From the NCBI GenBank assembly GCA_947372575.1, contig CANBUF010000071.1, forward strand, positions 1 through 8,085: a stretch of DNA of 8,085 nt. Direction: 5' to 3'. Position numbers and translations under genes: made by a program. Positions 1-6,240 of the stretch are shown piece after piece. This stretch comes from Alcaligenaceae bacterium (lineage in GTDB: Bacteria > Pseudomonadota > Gammaproteobacteria > Burkholderiales > Burkholderiaceae). The number at the start of each line of letters is the position of its first letter. The stretch's first letter is position 1. The notes under the pieces were generated by a model. That model was not told the DNA's origin. It searched no databases and saw nothing but the letters and a program-made list of their open reading frames with translations.

Positions 1-158
1 ATTAAAAGTATGTGTCAACAGTGTAAATCAAGGGGGTTGGTTCAGTAGGGGATGCACGGTGAAGAAAACAACGGTCATGTAAAGACATGCGCGATGACTG
101 CTTGATCTGATAAGCACGCGTTCGTGCGCTCGGACGAATGGGTTCAGGGCGAGAAAAC
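1..158. other. Left-edge region without a supportable gene
   Basis: This stretch lies downstream of tRNA-Cys on the minus strand. I see no protein with recognisable family features. A minus-strand open frame crosses it but runs straight through the tRNA-Cys gene, so it is taken as spurious. On the minus strand, positions 18-13 read TTGACA, a perfect -35 hexamer; a matching -10 would fall outside the left edge, so a promoter for a gene beyond the window is possible but unproven. Two small hairpins are visible: CATGT/ACATG at 76-80/85-89 and GCACG/CGTGC at 114-118/123-127. Neither is followed by a T-run, so neither is a convincing terminator. Confidence 0.4.
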
Positions 159-232
159 TGGAGGCGCAAGCCGGAATCGAACCGACCTACTCGGATTTGC
201 AATCCGGTACATAACCACTCTGCCATTGCGCC
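159..232 (-). tRNA. tRNA-Cys (anticodon GCA)
   Basis: The minus strand folds as a cloverleaf. The acceptor stem GGCGCAA (232-226) pairs with TTGCGCC (169-163). The anticodon loop TTGCAAA carries GCA, and the T-loop reads TTCGATT. The discriminator base is U (complement of 162), the known identity base of bacterial tRNA-Cys. The 3' CCA is encoded in the DNA (161-159). One oddity is that the base pair at the bottom of the anticodon stem (27-43) appears to be a C.A mismatch, where E. coli tRNA-Cys has a G.U. The gene lies 50 bases downstream of tRNA-Gly on the same strand, with a terminator-like hairpin in between and no clear promoter of its own. Confidence 0.96.
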
Positions 233-243
233 AGTGCAAACTA

Positions 244-276
244 AAAAAGGGGAAGCATTAAATGCTTCCCCTTTTT
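244..276 (-). terminator. Strong intrinsic terminator between tRNA-Gly and tRNA-Cys
   Basis: A perfect 15-bp inverted repeat (244-258 with 262-276) surrounds a 3-base loop (259-261). The stem core is GGGGAAGCAT/ATGCTTCCCC, flanked by an A-run on the left and a T-run on the right. Read on the minus strand it comes directly after tRNA-Gly and ends in a run of six T (248-243), the classic Rho-independent shape. Because the outer bases are A/T runs on both sides, it could also work for plus-strand transcription. On the minus strand it lies upstream of tRNA-Cys, so it should limit read-through into that gene. Confidence 0.85.
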
Positions 277-282
277 AGAATT

Positions 283-358
283 TGGAGCGGGAGAAGAGTC
301 TCGAACTCTCGACCTCAACCTTGGCAAGGTTGCGCTCTACCAACTGAGCTACTCCCGC
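283..358 (-). tRNA. tRNA-Gly (anticodon GCC)
   Basis: The minus strand gives the acceptor stem GCGGGAG (358-352) paired with CTCCCGC (293-287). The D arm is GCTC/GAGC. The anticodon arm is CAACC-TTGCCAA-GGTTG with anticodon GCC, and the T-loop is TTCGAGA. The discriminator is U (complement of 286), usual for bacterial tRNA-Gly, and CCA is encoded (285-283). The gene is preceded by a recognisable promoter ending about 14 bases upstream and followed by a strong terminator hairpin. It is therefore probably transcribed as a short unit, with or without the downstream tRNA-Cys. Confidence 0.97.
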
Positions 359-372
359 TTGAGAAGTCGCAA

Positions 373-402
373 ATTATACACGAAATTTAAACATTTGAAC
401 AA
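373..402 (-). promoter_or_regulatory. Promoter of tRNA-Gly
   Basis: On the minus strand there is a perfect -10 hexamer TATAAT (378-373). A partial -35, TTGTTC (402-397), lies 18 bases upstream of it. Transcription would start around 366, only about 8 bases before the mature tRNA 5' end at 358. The short leader and GC-containing discriminator (GCGAC) fit stable-RNA promoters. The -10 is seen directly; the -35 assignment and the start point are inferred. Confidence 0.7.
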
Positions 403-454
403 TGCATTTTTGATGAGAAGGCCAACATTCACATCACAGTTTGCTTCATTTTTT

Positions 455-529
455 TCTGGTCAAACTATTGCTGGTTGACCGGACAAATGCTTCGTTTAGA
501 TCAAGTACTATTAGCGAAGACCAGCAATA
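455..529. repeat. Overlapping inverted repeats upstream of murB
   Basis: Two inverted repeats share sequence in the tRNA-Gly/murB intergenic region. The first pairs 455-463 with 475-483 (9 bp, one G.T, core GGTCAA/TTGACC, 11-base loop). The second is a perfect 10-bp repeat, TATTGCTGGT (466-475) with ACCAGCAATA (520-529). It continues inward as a 7-bp helix (490-496 with 513-519, one G.T) after a 14-base bulge. The second repeat uses the loop of the first, so as RNA the two are alternatives or could form a pseudoknot. As DNA they could be operator half-sites. A TATAAC hexamer (528-533, five of six to -10) touches the right arm, but no good -35 accompanies it. Function unknown. Confidence 0.5.
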
Positions 530-607
530 TAACATAGTTTTTTGCCCTGCATGTGCCGATGGTATTGTCTGATGTTCAGTATTCAAATTTTCTAGTTATT
601 GTTGCTA

Positions 608-1642
608 ATGCCAATCGATTTTCAGCCACACTTCTTTGACCTCACTCACTCCAATACGCTTGGTCTTGCCTGTCTTGCAGGGCAGGTCCTTGAGCTGCGT
701 GAGCCTGACCAGCTAGCTGAAATCTCCACACAAAGGGATCGCGGCGCATCCATTTTTGTGCTGGGAGGTGGGAGTAACGTTGTGTTACCCGAACGTCTGG
801 AGCGGTTGGTGGTGCGTGTCCAGCTCAGGGGTATCAAATTGATCGAGGCACGCACAGATGCCTGGATCATTGAAGTCGCTGGGGGTGAAAACTGGCATGA
901 TTTTGTGCAGACTGCTGTGGCAAATGGTTGGGATGGCCTGGAAAACATGGCTTTGATCCCCGGTACCGTTGGAGCCGCACCCGTCCAGAATATTGGTGCT
1001 TATGGTGTGGAGCTTGAGACGCGGATCGAGTCCGTGACGGCCTGGTATATCCCCGAAGCAAAAATGTTTACCTTCTCTCGAGAGGCGTGTGATTTCAGTT
1101 ACCGCGACAGCATGTTCAAGCGCGCGGGGATGGGTCAGTGGCTCATTGTATCGGTGCGCTTTGCCTTGCCGCGCCCCTGGCAGCCGATGCTTGGCTATCC
1201 TGACCTGGCATGTCATCCCATGTTGATGCAGGCGCACGGCGCAGAGGTGACCGCACGTCAGATTTTTGATGCCGTATGTGCGATCAGGCGGACCAAATTG
1301 CCCGATCCTGCCGTCTTAGGTAACGCAGGGAGTTTTTTTAAAAATCCTGTTATTTCAGCTGAACAATACGCTAATCTCAAGCAGGCGTTCCCAAATCTGG
1401 TGTCCTATTCCCAGCCTGATCAAACGTACAAGCTTGCGGCCGGGTGGCTAATCGAACAGGCTGGCTGGAAAGGGCGGCGCGTGGGGCGCGTAGGGGTGCA
1501 CGACAGGCAGGCACTTGTGTTGGTAAATTATGGCCAAGCCAGCGCCAATGAGCTACTCGCGCTTGCCAGCGAGGTCAAAGACAGCGTGAACCGACAATTC
1601 GGCGTCACGCTTGAGATTGAACCAGTTATTGTGCCTGGCTAG
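608..1642 (+). CDS. murB: UDP-N-acetylmuramate dehydrogenase (MurB, type I)
   Basis: MurB is a cytoplasmic flavoenzyme that uses NADPH to reduce UDP-GlcNAc-enolpyruvate to UDP-MurNAc, the second committed step of peptidoglycan precursor synthesis. Numbered from the ATG at 608 (344 residues), the FAD-binding motif LGGGSN is at about 52-57 and the second flavin segment, PGTVGAAPVQNIGAYG, at about 118-133. The catalytic Arg is in YRDS (about R166), the catalytic Ser in GNAGSFFKNP (about S242) and the catalytic Glu in the C-terminal LEIEP (about E338). This is the E. coli-like type I layout with the full-length C-terminal domain. Two in-frame TTG codons at 599 and 602 could extend it by up to three residues. 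None of the starts has a clear Shine-Dalgarno, and ATG 608 is preferred by codon. The gene is alone on its strand here; its end is 2 bases from the end of convergent dapB, with no obvious terminator between. Confidence 0.96.
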   Translation: MPIDFQPHFFDLTHSNTLGLACLAGQVLELREPDQLAEISTQRDRGASIFVLGGGSNVVLPERLERLVVRVQLRGIKLIEARTDAWIIEVAGGENWHDFVQTAVANGWDGLENMALIPGTVGAAPVQNIGAYGVELETRIESVTAWYIPEAKMFTFSREACDFSYRDSMFKRAGMGQWLIVSVRFALPRPWQPMLGYPDLACHPMLMQAHGAEVTARQIFDAVCAIRRTKLPDPAVLGNAGSFFKNPVISAEQYANLKQAFPNLVSYSQPDQTYKLAAGWLIEQAGWKGRRVGRVGVHDRQALVLVNYGQASANELLALASEVKDSVNRQFGVTLEIEPVIVPG

Positions 1643-1644
1643 GC

Positions 1645-2439
1645 TCAGAGACCCAGGACGGTTTGCATGTCAAATAAACCTGCAGGTTTGTCGTTAAGAA
1701 AGCGTGCGGCGCGCAAGCTGCCTTCGGCATAACCGGCACGACTGCTGGACTTGTGCGTGATTTCGATGCGTTCTCCCGTACCGCAAAAGAATACCGTGTG
1801 ATCACCTACGATATCTCCACCGCGCAGAGCTGAGAAGCCGATTGAACCTGTTTCGCGCGGCCCGGTGTGCCCGTGCCGGGTCCAGGTGGCAATGTCTTCG
1901 AGCGGTTTGCCCCAGGCTTGTGCAATGACTTCGCCCATTTTGAGTGCTGTGCCGGAGGGTGCATCGACTTTGTGTTTATGGTGCGCTTCGAAGACCTCTA
2001 CGTCATAGCCTGAGTTCAGAATGCGCGCGGCCAGATCCAGGAGTTTGAGGGTGGCGTTTACACCGACACTCATGTTTGGGGCAAAGACGATTGCAATCGA
2101 TTCTGAGGCTTTTTCGATGGCGGACTTGCCGGCCTCATCAAACCCGGTCGTGCCAATTACCATACTGACACCCAGCTCGACGCAGGCTTGCAAATGGAGT
2201 AAAGACCCCTCTGGCCGCGTAAAGTCAATCAGGCAATCCGCCTGACTGAGCGCGCTGAGCTGGTCTGTAATTTGCACACCACTCAGGGTTCCCAGAAATG
2301 CACTGGCGTCCTGTCCGAGCATCGGGCTCGAGGAGTGGTCAAGTGCAACGGTGAGCTTGAGGTCTGCAGTCTGGGCGATCGCCTCAATCAGCATACGTCC
2401 CATCCGCCCACTGGCACCACTAATTGCAATTCGCATCAT
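1645..2439 (-). CDS. dapB: 4-hydroxy-tetrahydrodipicolinate reductase (DapB)
   Basis: DapB is a cytoplasmic NAD(P)H-dependent reductase that converts 4-hydroxy-tetrahydrodipicolinate to tetrahydrodipicolinate in the diaminopimelate/lysine pathway, which supplies peptidoglycan cross-links. The protein has 264 residues (E. coli: 273). The nucleotide-binding glycine motif GASGRMG is at 8-14, IDFTRPEG at 71-78, [10 protein letters not shown] at 96-105 and APNMSVGVN at 120-128. The family signature [15 protein letters not shown] at 151-165 carries the catalytic His (H153) and Lys (K157) equivalent to E. coli H159 and K163. The start is the first of two adjacent ATGs (2439 or 2436); an AAGAG sequence six bases before the first can serve as ribosome binding site for either. 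It lies 23 bases downstream of bamE on the same strand and probably shares its transcript. It converges with murB. Confidence 0.97.
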   Translation of the reverse strand: MMRIAISGASGRMGRMLIEAIAQTADLKLTVALDHSSSPMLGQDASAFLGTLSGVQITDQLSALSQADCLIDFTRPEGSLLHLQACVELGVSMVIGTTGFDEAGKSAIEKASESIAIVFAPNMSVGVNATLKLLDLAARILNSGYDVEVFEAHHKHKVDAPSGTALKMGEVIAQAWGKPLEDIATWTRHGHTGPRETGSIGFSALRGGDIVGDHTVFFCGTGERIEITHKSSSRAGYAEGSLRAARFLNDKPAGLFDMQTVLGL

Positions 2440-2462
2440 GTAAAACTCTTGTGCAGTTTAGG

Positions 2463-3038
2463 TTATTCGAGTGGCATGGGGGCGTCATCTGGAGCGCCTG
2501 GCAGCGCTTCAGGATCAGACACGGAAGTGTCGCCTAAGGTTTCACCCAGGGTCAGACCAGGCGCCATCATGATGGGTTCTGGTAGTCCAGCGTCCAGTCC
2601 GGCGCGTGTTGCATCGAGCTTGAGCTGTGCATCCTCGCTTTTTGAGATAGCGACTTCATCACGGGCAATCTGGAAGGGTTGGAGTTCGGGCTGTTCATCG
2701 CCTTTCCAGTTTGCGAGCTTTCCGTCACTAAAGAAGACTGTCAGCGTACGCTCTTCGGTTTTGCCATTGCCTGCGCGGAAGTAGTATGGGTAGTCCCAGC
2801 GGTCGCTATGCCAAACGCTGGTAAGCGTAGAGGTGCCCAGGGCAAACCTGACCTGTTCGCGTGTCATGCCTTCGCGTAGTGTGGACACCTGTTCTTTGGT
2901 AATCCAGTTGCCTTGCTGGACGCTGTTACGGTAGGGAAAGCCCCAGCGGGTGGATTCGCATCCCGCGAGAACGGTCACGACTGCGACCAGGGCCAGAATG
3001 GCACGAAAATGCGAAGCAATATGACGAAACGTGACCAC
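2463..3038 (-). CDS. bamE: Outer-membrane assembly lipoprotein BamE (OmlA/SmpA family)
   Basis: BamE is a small lipoprotein of the BAM complex, which inserts beta-barrel proteins into the outer membrane. The N-terminus has a basic stretch, a hydrophobic segment (about 13-24) and the lipobox LAGC, predicting lipidation at Cys27 by signal peptidase II and anchoring in the outer membrane facing the periplasm. The BamE fold spans about 42-115: GNWITKEQV, REGMTREQV, FALGTS, WDYPYYFR and the strand TLTVFFSDGKL match the E. coli BamE pattern. E. coli BamE has 113 residues and this one 191; the extra length is an acidic, proline- and alanine-rich tail from about 118 with no recognised domain. The start codon is GTG at 3038, fixed by an AGAGGT ribosome binding site 5 bases upstream and the lack of any other plausible start before the signal peptide. 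It is first of a likely bamE-dapB transcript and divergent from fur. Confidence 0.93.
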   Translation of the reverse strand: MVTFRHIASHFRAILALVAVVTVLAGCESTRWGFPYRNSVQQGNWITKEQVSTLREGMTREQVRFALGTSTLTSVWHSDRWDYPYYFRAGNGKTEERTLTVFFSDGKLANWKGDEQPELQPFQIARDEVAISKSEDAQLKLDATRAGLDAGLPEPIMMAPGLTLGETLGDTSVSDPEALPGAPDDAPMPLE

Positions 3039-3073
3039 TGCGTACCTCTATCGATTTAACTAGCAAAGACGTT

Positions 3074-3079
3074 ATCATA
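3074..3079 (-). promoter_or_regulatory. Candidate -10 element for bamE
   Basis: On the minus strand TATGAT (3079-3074) matches the -10 consensus at five of six positions and would give a leader of roughly 30 bases before the bamE GTG. I do not see a good -35 at 16-18 bases upstream, so this is a weak call. The 144-base bamE/fur intergenic region (3039-3182) also holds TTTACA on the plus strand (3084-3089), five of six to a -35, but without a convincing -10 partner for fur. I see no recognisable 19-bp Fur box in the region. Confidence 0.3.
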
Positions 3080-3171
3080 AAGGTTTACAGGATCACACGT
3101 TGGTAGTTTTCAGACTAAAATCCTGAATAGAGCTATTTCGCTCTGATTGATCGGGCGTGGAGCAGCGCGCT

Positions 3172-3185
3172 AGGGGGATGTCTTG
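3172..3185 (+). promoter_or_regulatory. Ribosome binding site and TTG start of fur
   Basis: AGGGGG at 3172-3177 is followed by ATGTC and then the TTG start codon (3183-3185). The ATG within this spacer (3178-3180) is out of frame with fur, opens an 11-codon reading frame ending at 3213, and directly abuts the purine run. It is therefore badly placed to use that ribosome binding site, whereas the TTG is ideally placed. Confidence 0.75.
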
Positions 3186-3614
3186 CAAACTGAAAACGAC
3201 CAGAGCGACTTGAAAAACGTAGGCCTGAAAGCCACGTTTCCACGTCTCAAAATTCTGGATATTTTCCATAAATCAGGCCAGCGCCACCTCAGTGCCGAAG
3301 ATGTCTATCGTGTCCTGATAGGTGAGAGCGTAGATATCGGACTTGCGACGGTCTATCGCGTGCTCACTCAGTTTGAGCAGGCAGGAATACTGTCTCGCAG
3401 TCAGTTCGACGGTGGTAAGGCGATTTTTGAACTCAATGACGGCGACCACCATGATCACCTGATTTGTACCCATTGCGGCAAAGTCGCAGAGTTTTCAGAC
3501 GCAGAAATCGAAAAACGCCAGCACAAAGTCGCACGCGATAAGGGCTTCACGCTTGAGAGTCATGCCATGGTCTTGTATGGCATCTGTGCAGCCTGTCACG
3601 CCGCTGGACGTTAA
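3183..3614 (+). CDS. fur: Ferric uptake regulator Fur
   Basis: Fur is a cytoplasmic dimeric metalloregulator that binds operators of iron-uptake genes when loaded with Fe(II). The protein has 143 residues, normal for the family. The N-terminal winged helix includes [15 protein letters not shown] (14-28) and the recognition helix region [18 protein letters not shown] (53-70). The hinge and metal sites follow: HHDH at 89-92, CTHC (C95, C98), and CAAC (C135, C138), matching the structural zinc cysteine pairs of zinc-containing Fur proteins. The start codon is TTG at 3183. An in-frame TAG at 3171-3173 blocks longer versions, and the purine run AGGGGG (3172-3177) sits 5 bases before the TTG; no in-frame ATG occurs until near the C-terminus. 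The first five residues look like an extension relative to my memory of Bordetella Fur. It is divergent from bamE, and its stop overlaps the recN stop by 4 bases. Confidence 0.96.
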   Translation: MQTENDQSDLKNVGLKATFPRLKILDIFHKSGQRHLSAEDVYRVLIGESVDIGLATVYRVLTQFEQAGILSRSQFDGGKAIFELNDGDHHDHLICTHCGKVAEFSDAEIEKRQHKVARDKGFTLESHAMVLYGICAACHAAGR

Positions 3615-5254
3615 GCCTCCAGCATTTCCTGGGCGTGTTGGCGTGTAGTGGTTGTAATCTTGAGTCCGCCTAGCATGCGGGCGATTTCTTCGACACGTGC
3701 CTGTTCTTTGAGTGCGATGATGCTAGATTGGGTCGTATCCCCAATCATTTTTTTACTGACCTGAAAATGCTGTTGCCCGCGGGCAGCGACCTGTGGCAAG
3801 TGCGTGACGCACAGAACTTGATGGCGTCCACCCAGCTCTCGCAATAAATTACCCACGACTTCGGCAACCGCACCACCAATACCACTATCGACTTCATCAA
3901 AAATCAAGGTCGGCACACGTGCGGCACGGCTGGCAATAACAGAGAGTGCCAAAGAAATCCTGGCTAATTCGCCGCCTGAGGCCACTTTGGCTAATGAACG
4001 GGCAGGCGTGCCGGCATGCCCCGCCACCAGAAACTCAACCAGATCCTTTCCATGGCCTGCTGGTGTGGCCTCTGATAGAGCGACTTCAAACTGACCGCCT
4101 TGCATCGCAAGGGTTTGCATAGCCTGAGTGACCATTGTCGCGAGTGCCTGCGCAGCTACGCGACGTGCGCTGCTCAGCGTTGCGGCGGCCTCCAGATAAC
4201 TGGCCTCCAGGACGCTTGCACGTCGTTTGAGTGCGTCGATATCGGCGGTGGCCTGTAAGGCTGTGAGTTCGCTTTGTAACCTTTCGTGCAGCGCACAGAG
4301 TTGTTCAGGCTCGACTTTAAACTTGCGCGCCGTGTCAAAAACGGTGCGCATGCGATCCTCGACCATGATGAGTCGCTCAGGATCGAGTTCGGCATGCGAC
4401 AAGTAGGCGCTGAGATCCGAAATCGCCTCGCTCACGCCAATGCGGGCAGATTCGAGTGCGTCGTGAATCGACTGCAAACCCGTGTCGTGTCTAAGTAGCT
4501 GGCTGATTCGTTGCACGGCATTGGACAGAAGCTGATTGGCAGATACCTCGTTTTCTTCGAGCAAGCCGAGGGCAAGTGCAACGCCATCAATGAGCGACTG
4601 GCCGTTCGCCAGTCGCGTGTGCTCGGTCGAGACCTCTTCCCATTCCCCGGGTTGCAAGGCTAAGCGGTCGAGTTCTGAGAGTTGCCATTCCAGTTTGTCC
4701 CGGGATGCACGCAGTGATGTGGCGTCTTGCTCGCACAGGCTGAGCTGGCGCTCAACTACCCGCCAGGCTTTCCAGGCTACCTGTACCTGCTGGCGCAGAG
4801 CCTGATGATTGCCGTGGGCATCGAGCAAATCCCGTTGGTTATCGTTGCGCAGCAGGCTCTGGTGCGCATGCTGGCCATGAATGTCAATTAAATACTCACC
4901 AATCTCGCGCAGCTGCGTCACAGTGACCGCAGAACCGTTGATGTAGGCACGGCTGCGGCCCTGACTATCAATGACGCGGCGCAGGACCAGCTCGTCGCCA
5001 GCCTGCAGATCGTGTTCGGTCAGCCATTGGGTCAGGGTGCAGGGGGTGTCAAATACAGCACTGATCTCTGCCCGGGTGGCGCCTTGTCTCAGTACGCTTG
5101 AATCGGCGCGGGTCCCCAGGGCTAGCGCGAGCGCATCAATCAGGATCGACTTGCCAGCGCCAGTCTCACCCGAAAAAACGGTAAAACCAGACTCGAAGCT
5201 GATATCGGCCTCGGCAACAATGACAAAATCACGGATATGCAGCGCACGCAGCAT
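3611..5254 (-). CDS. recN: DNA repair protein RecN
   Basis: RecN is an SMC-like ATPase that acts in recombinational repair of double-strand breaks, on the nucleoid. The protein has 547 residues, close to the usual 550 or so. The N-terminal half of the ABC-type head has Walker A GETGAGKS at 29-36 and the conserved [13 protein letters not shown] at about 123-135. Residues about 150-400 are charged and leucine-rich and should form the coiled-coil arms. The C-terminal head half has the ABC signature [13 protein letters not shown] (about 425-437), Walker B TLIFDEVD (449-456, catalytic Glu 454) and the switch His in [11 protein letters not shown] (about H485). The ATG at 5254 lies 3 bases after the nadK stop, and a GGGGAA ribosome binding site sits inside the end of nadK, implying co-transcription and coupled translation. 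I see no LexA-type operator immediately upstream. Its TAA shares TTAA with the convergent fur stop. Confidence 0.96.
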   Translation of the reverse strand: MLRALHIRDFVIVAEADISFESGFTVFSGETGAGKSILIDALALALGTRADSSVLRQGATRAEISAVFDTPCTLTQWLTEHDLQAGDELVLRRVIDSQGRSRAYINGSAVTVTQLREIGEYLIDIHGQHAHQSLLRNDNQRDLLDAHGNHQALRQQVQVAWKAWRVVERQLSLCEQDATSLRASRDKLEWQLSELDRLALQPGEWEEVSTEHTRLANGQSLIDGVALALGLLEENEVSANQLLSNAVQRISQLLRHDTGLQSIHDALESARIGVSEAISDLSAYLSHAELDPERLIMVEDRMRTVFDTARKFKVEPEQLCALHERLQSELTALQATADIDALKRRASVLEASYLEAAATLSSARRVAAQALATMVTQAMQTLAMQGGQFEVALSEATPAGHGKDLVEFLVAGHAGTPARSLAKVASGGELARISLALSVIASRAARVPTLIFDEVDSGIGGAVAEVVGNLLRELGGRHQVLCVTHLPQVAARGQQHFQVSKKMIGDTTQSSIIALKEQARVEEIARMLGGLKITTTTRQHAQEMLEA

Positions 5255-5257
5255 GCG

Positions 5258-6157
5258 TTATTCCCCGTCGTTGCTGGAGTTTGGCATGCGATTCCAGTCA
5301 AGCTTACGTCGCAAGGTTGAAAAAAAACTGTAGCCGGGCGGGTGCAGAAAGCGAATCGTATGGGGTGCGCGCTTGACTACAATCCGGTCGCCAGGCTGCA
5401 GGTCAGACCAGCTCTGCATATCAAAGTGTACGCTGGCACCACCATCGACCCGGCCCATTGCCGTCAACGTTATATTCAAGACACCATCAGCAGGAATGAC
5501 AACAGGACGGTTTGACAAGGTCTGAGGGGCAACAGGCACCAGAACAATCGCGTCGACTTCCGGGTGCAGGATCGGGCCTGCCGAGGAGAGTGCATAGGCC
5601 GTTGAACCTGTCGGTGTTGCAACAATCAGGCCATCTGCGCGTTGGGTATACATGAACTTATCGCCGATTTCGACACGTACCTCAATCATGCCGCCTCGTC
5701 CTGAGCGGCTAAGCACGACGTCATTGAGCGCTGTCGCAGAAAACATCTGCGAATCGCCACGCCAGACCGTACCCGTGAGGAGCATGCGTTGTTCAGTTTC
5801 GTAATGCCCGGCCAGAAGGGCCTTCAGTGCGATCGACGCATCCTGTATGGGGATGTCGGTAATGAATCCAAGTCGGCCATGATTAATCCCGACCACCGGC
5901 ACATCGAACGGCGCGAGGTGCCGTGCTGCGCCGAGCATGGTGCCATCTCCGCCCATGACGATTGCGAGCTTGGCCCGCTCACCGATCTCGGTAAAGCTTG
6001 CAGAGGGATATTCCGAGACGCCCGTGTGTTTGGCGGTATCGGCTTCGATCAGCACCTGGCAGCCTTCGTTGGTCAGCAGGGACGCCAGTACGCGCAACGG
6101 GGCGTGCAGACCTGCATCCTGATAGCGACCAACCAAAGCAATAATGGGAAAATGCAT
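5258..6157 (-). CDS. nadK: NAD kinase (NadK/PpnK)
   Basis: NadK phosphorylates NAD+ to NADP+ with ATP in the cytoplasm and is the main source of the cell's NADP pool. The protein has 299 residues (E. coli: 292). The family's GGDGT motif is at 69-73. The NAD-binding stretch GINHGRLGFITD is at 90-101 and NDVVLSR at 145-151. The second conserved block, DGLIVATPTGSTAYALS, is at 175-191, and PVAPQTLSNRPVV at 208-220. The ATG at 6157 follows a GGTGAG ribosome binding site with 6-base spacing. It is divergent from hrcA, with an 83-base gap, and heads a nadK-recN unit. The perfect TATAAT at 6212-6207 on the minus strand is a good candidate promoter, which would place three T-rich repeats in the leader. 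Confidence 0.97.
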   Translation of the reverse strand: MHFPIIALVGRYQDAGLHAPLRVLASLLTNEGCQVLIEADTAKHTGVSEYPSASFTEIGERAKLAIVMGGDGTMLGAARHLAPFDVPVVGINHGRLGFITDIPIQDASIALKALLAGHYETEQRMLLTGTVWRGDSQMFSATALNDVVLSRSGRGGMIEVRVEIGDKFMYTQRADGLIVATPTGSTAYALSSAGPILHPEVDAIVLVPVAPQTLSNRPVVIPADGVLNITLTAMGRVDGGASVHFDMQSWSDLQPGDRIVVKRAPHTIRFLHPPGYSFFSTLRRKLDWNRMPNSSNDGE

Positions 6158-6204
6158 GAAAAACTCACCCGGAGAAAAACTAACGCGCCCAGAGAAAAAC
6201 TAAC
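6158..6204 (-). repeat. Three T-rich direct repeats in the nadK leader
   Basis: On the plus strand GAGAAAAACTAAC occurs perfectly twice (6172-6184 and 6192-6204, 20-base period). A third diverged copy, GAAAAACTCAC (6158-6168), abuts the nadK start, offset 16 bases from the second. On the minus strand these read GTTAGTTTTTC and lie between the predicted nadK transcription start (about 6200) and its ATG, with the left-most copy next to the ribosome binding site. The stretch is unlike the flanking coding sequence. Whether it is a regulator binding site, a U-rich RNA element or a remnant duplication cannot be decided from the sequence. Confidence 0.6.
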
Positions 6205-6206
6205 CG

Positions 6207-6236
6207 ATTATAGGGGCGGGGACTGTAAAATAGGAA
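6207..6236 (-). promoter_or_regulatory. Candidate promoter of nadK-recN
   Basis: The minus strand has a perfect -10 hexamer TATAAT (6212-6207). The best -35 match at 18-base spacing, TTCCTA (6236-6231), is weak and overlaps the hrcA ribosome binding site. Transcription would start near 6200. Because the promoter abuts the hrcA start codon, polymerase here and translation or transcription of hrcA may interfere. The -10 is seen; its use is inferred. Confidence 0.5.
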
Positions 6237-6240
6237 CATG

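Noticed and set aside
2..226. A 74-codon minus-strand open frame at the left edge
   Set aside because: It runs through the whole tRNA-Cys gene, has no family resemblance, and its only support is the absence of stops.
159..358. The tRNA 3' ends as attachment sites for an integrated element
   Set aside because: No integrase gene, no duplicated tRNA 3' segment and no cargo genes are present in the window.
599..607. TTG codons at 599 and 602 as the murB start
   Set aside because: They add three residues at most, have no better ribosome binding site than ATG 608, and ATG is the stronger initiator.
785..1237. A 150-codon minus-strand open frame inside murB
   Set aside because: It is antisense to an intact murB with all catalytic motifs; composition rich in His, Arg and Pro looks like a reading shadow.
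1634..1656. A hairpin CCTGG/CCAGG between the murB and dapB stops as a shared terminator
   Set aside because: The stem is only 5 bp and no T-run follows on either strand.
2272..2784. A 170-codon plus-strand open frame across the dapB/bamE junction
   Set aside because: It is antisense to two well-supported genes and very rich in Ser, Gly and Pro, typical of a complementary-frame artefact.
3129..3144. A small palindrome AGAGC/GCTCT upstream of fur as a Fur operator
   Set aside because: It has no resemblance to the GATAAT-type Fur box; a 5-bp stem of this kind is expected by chance.
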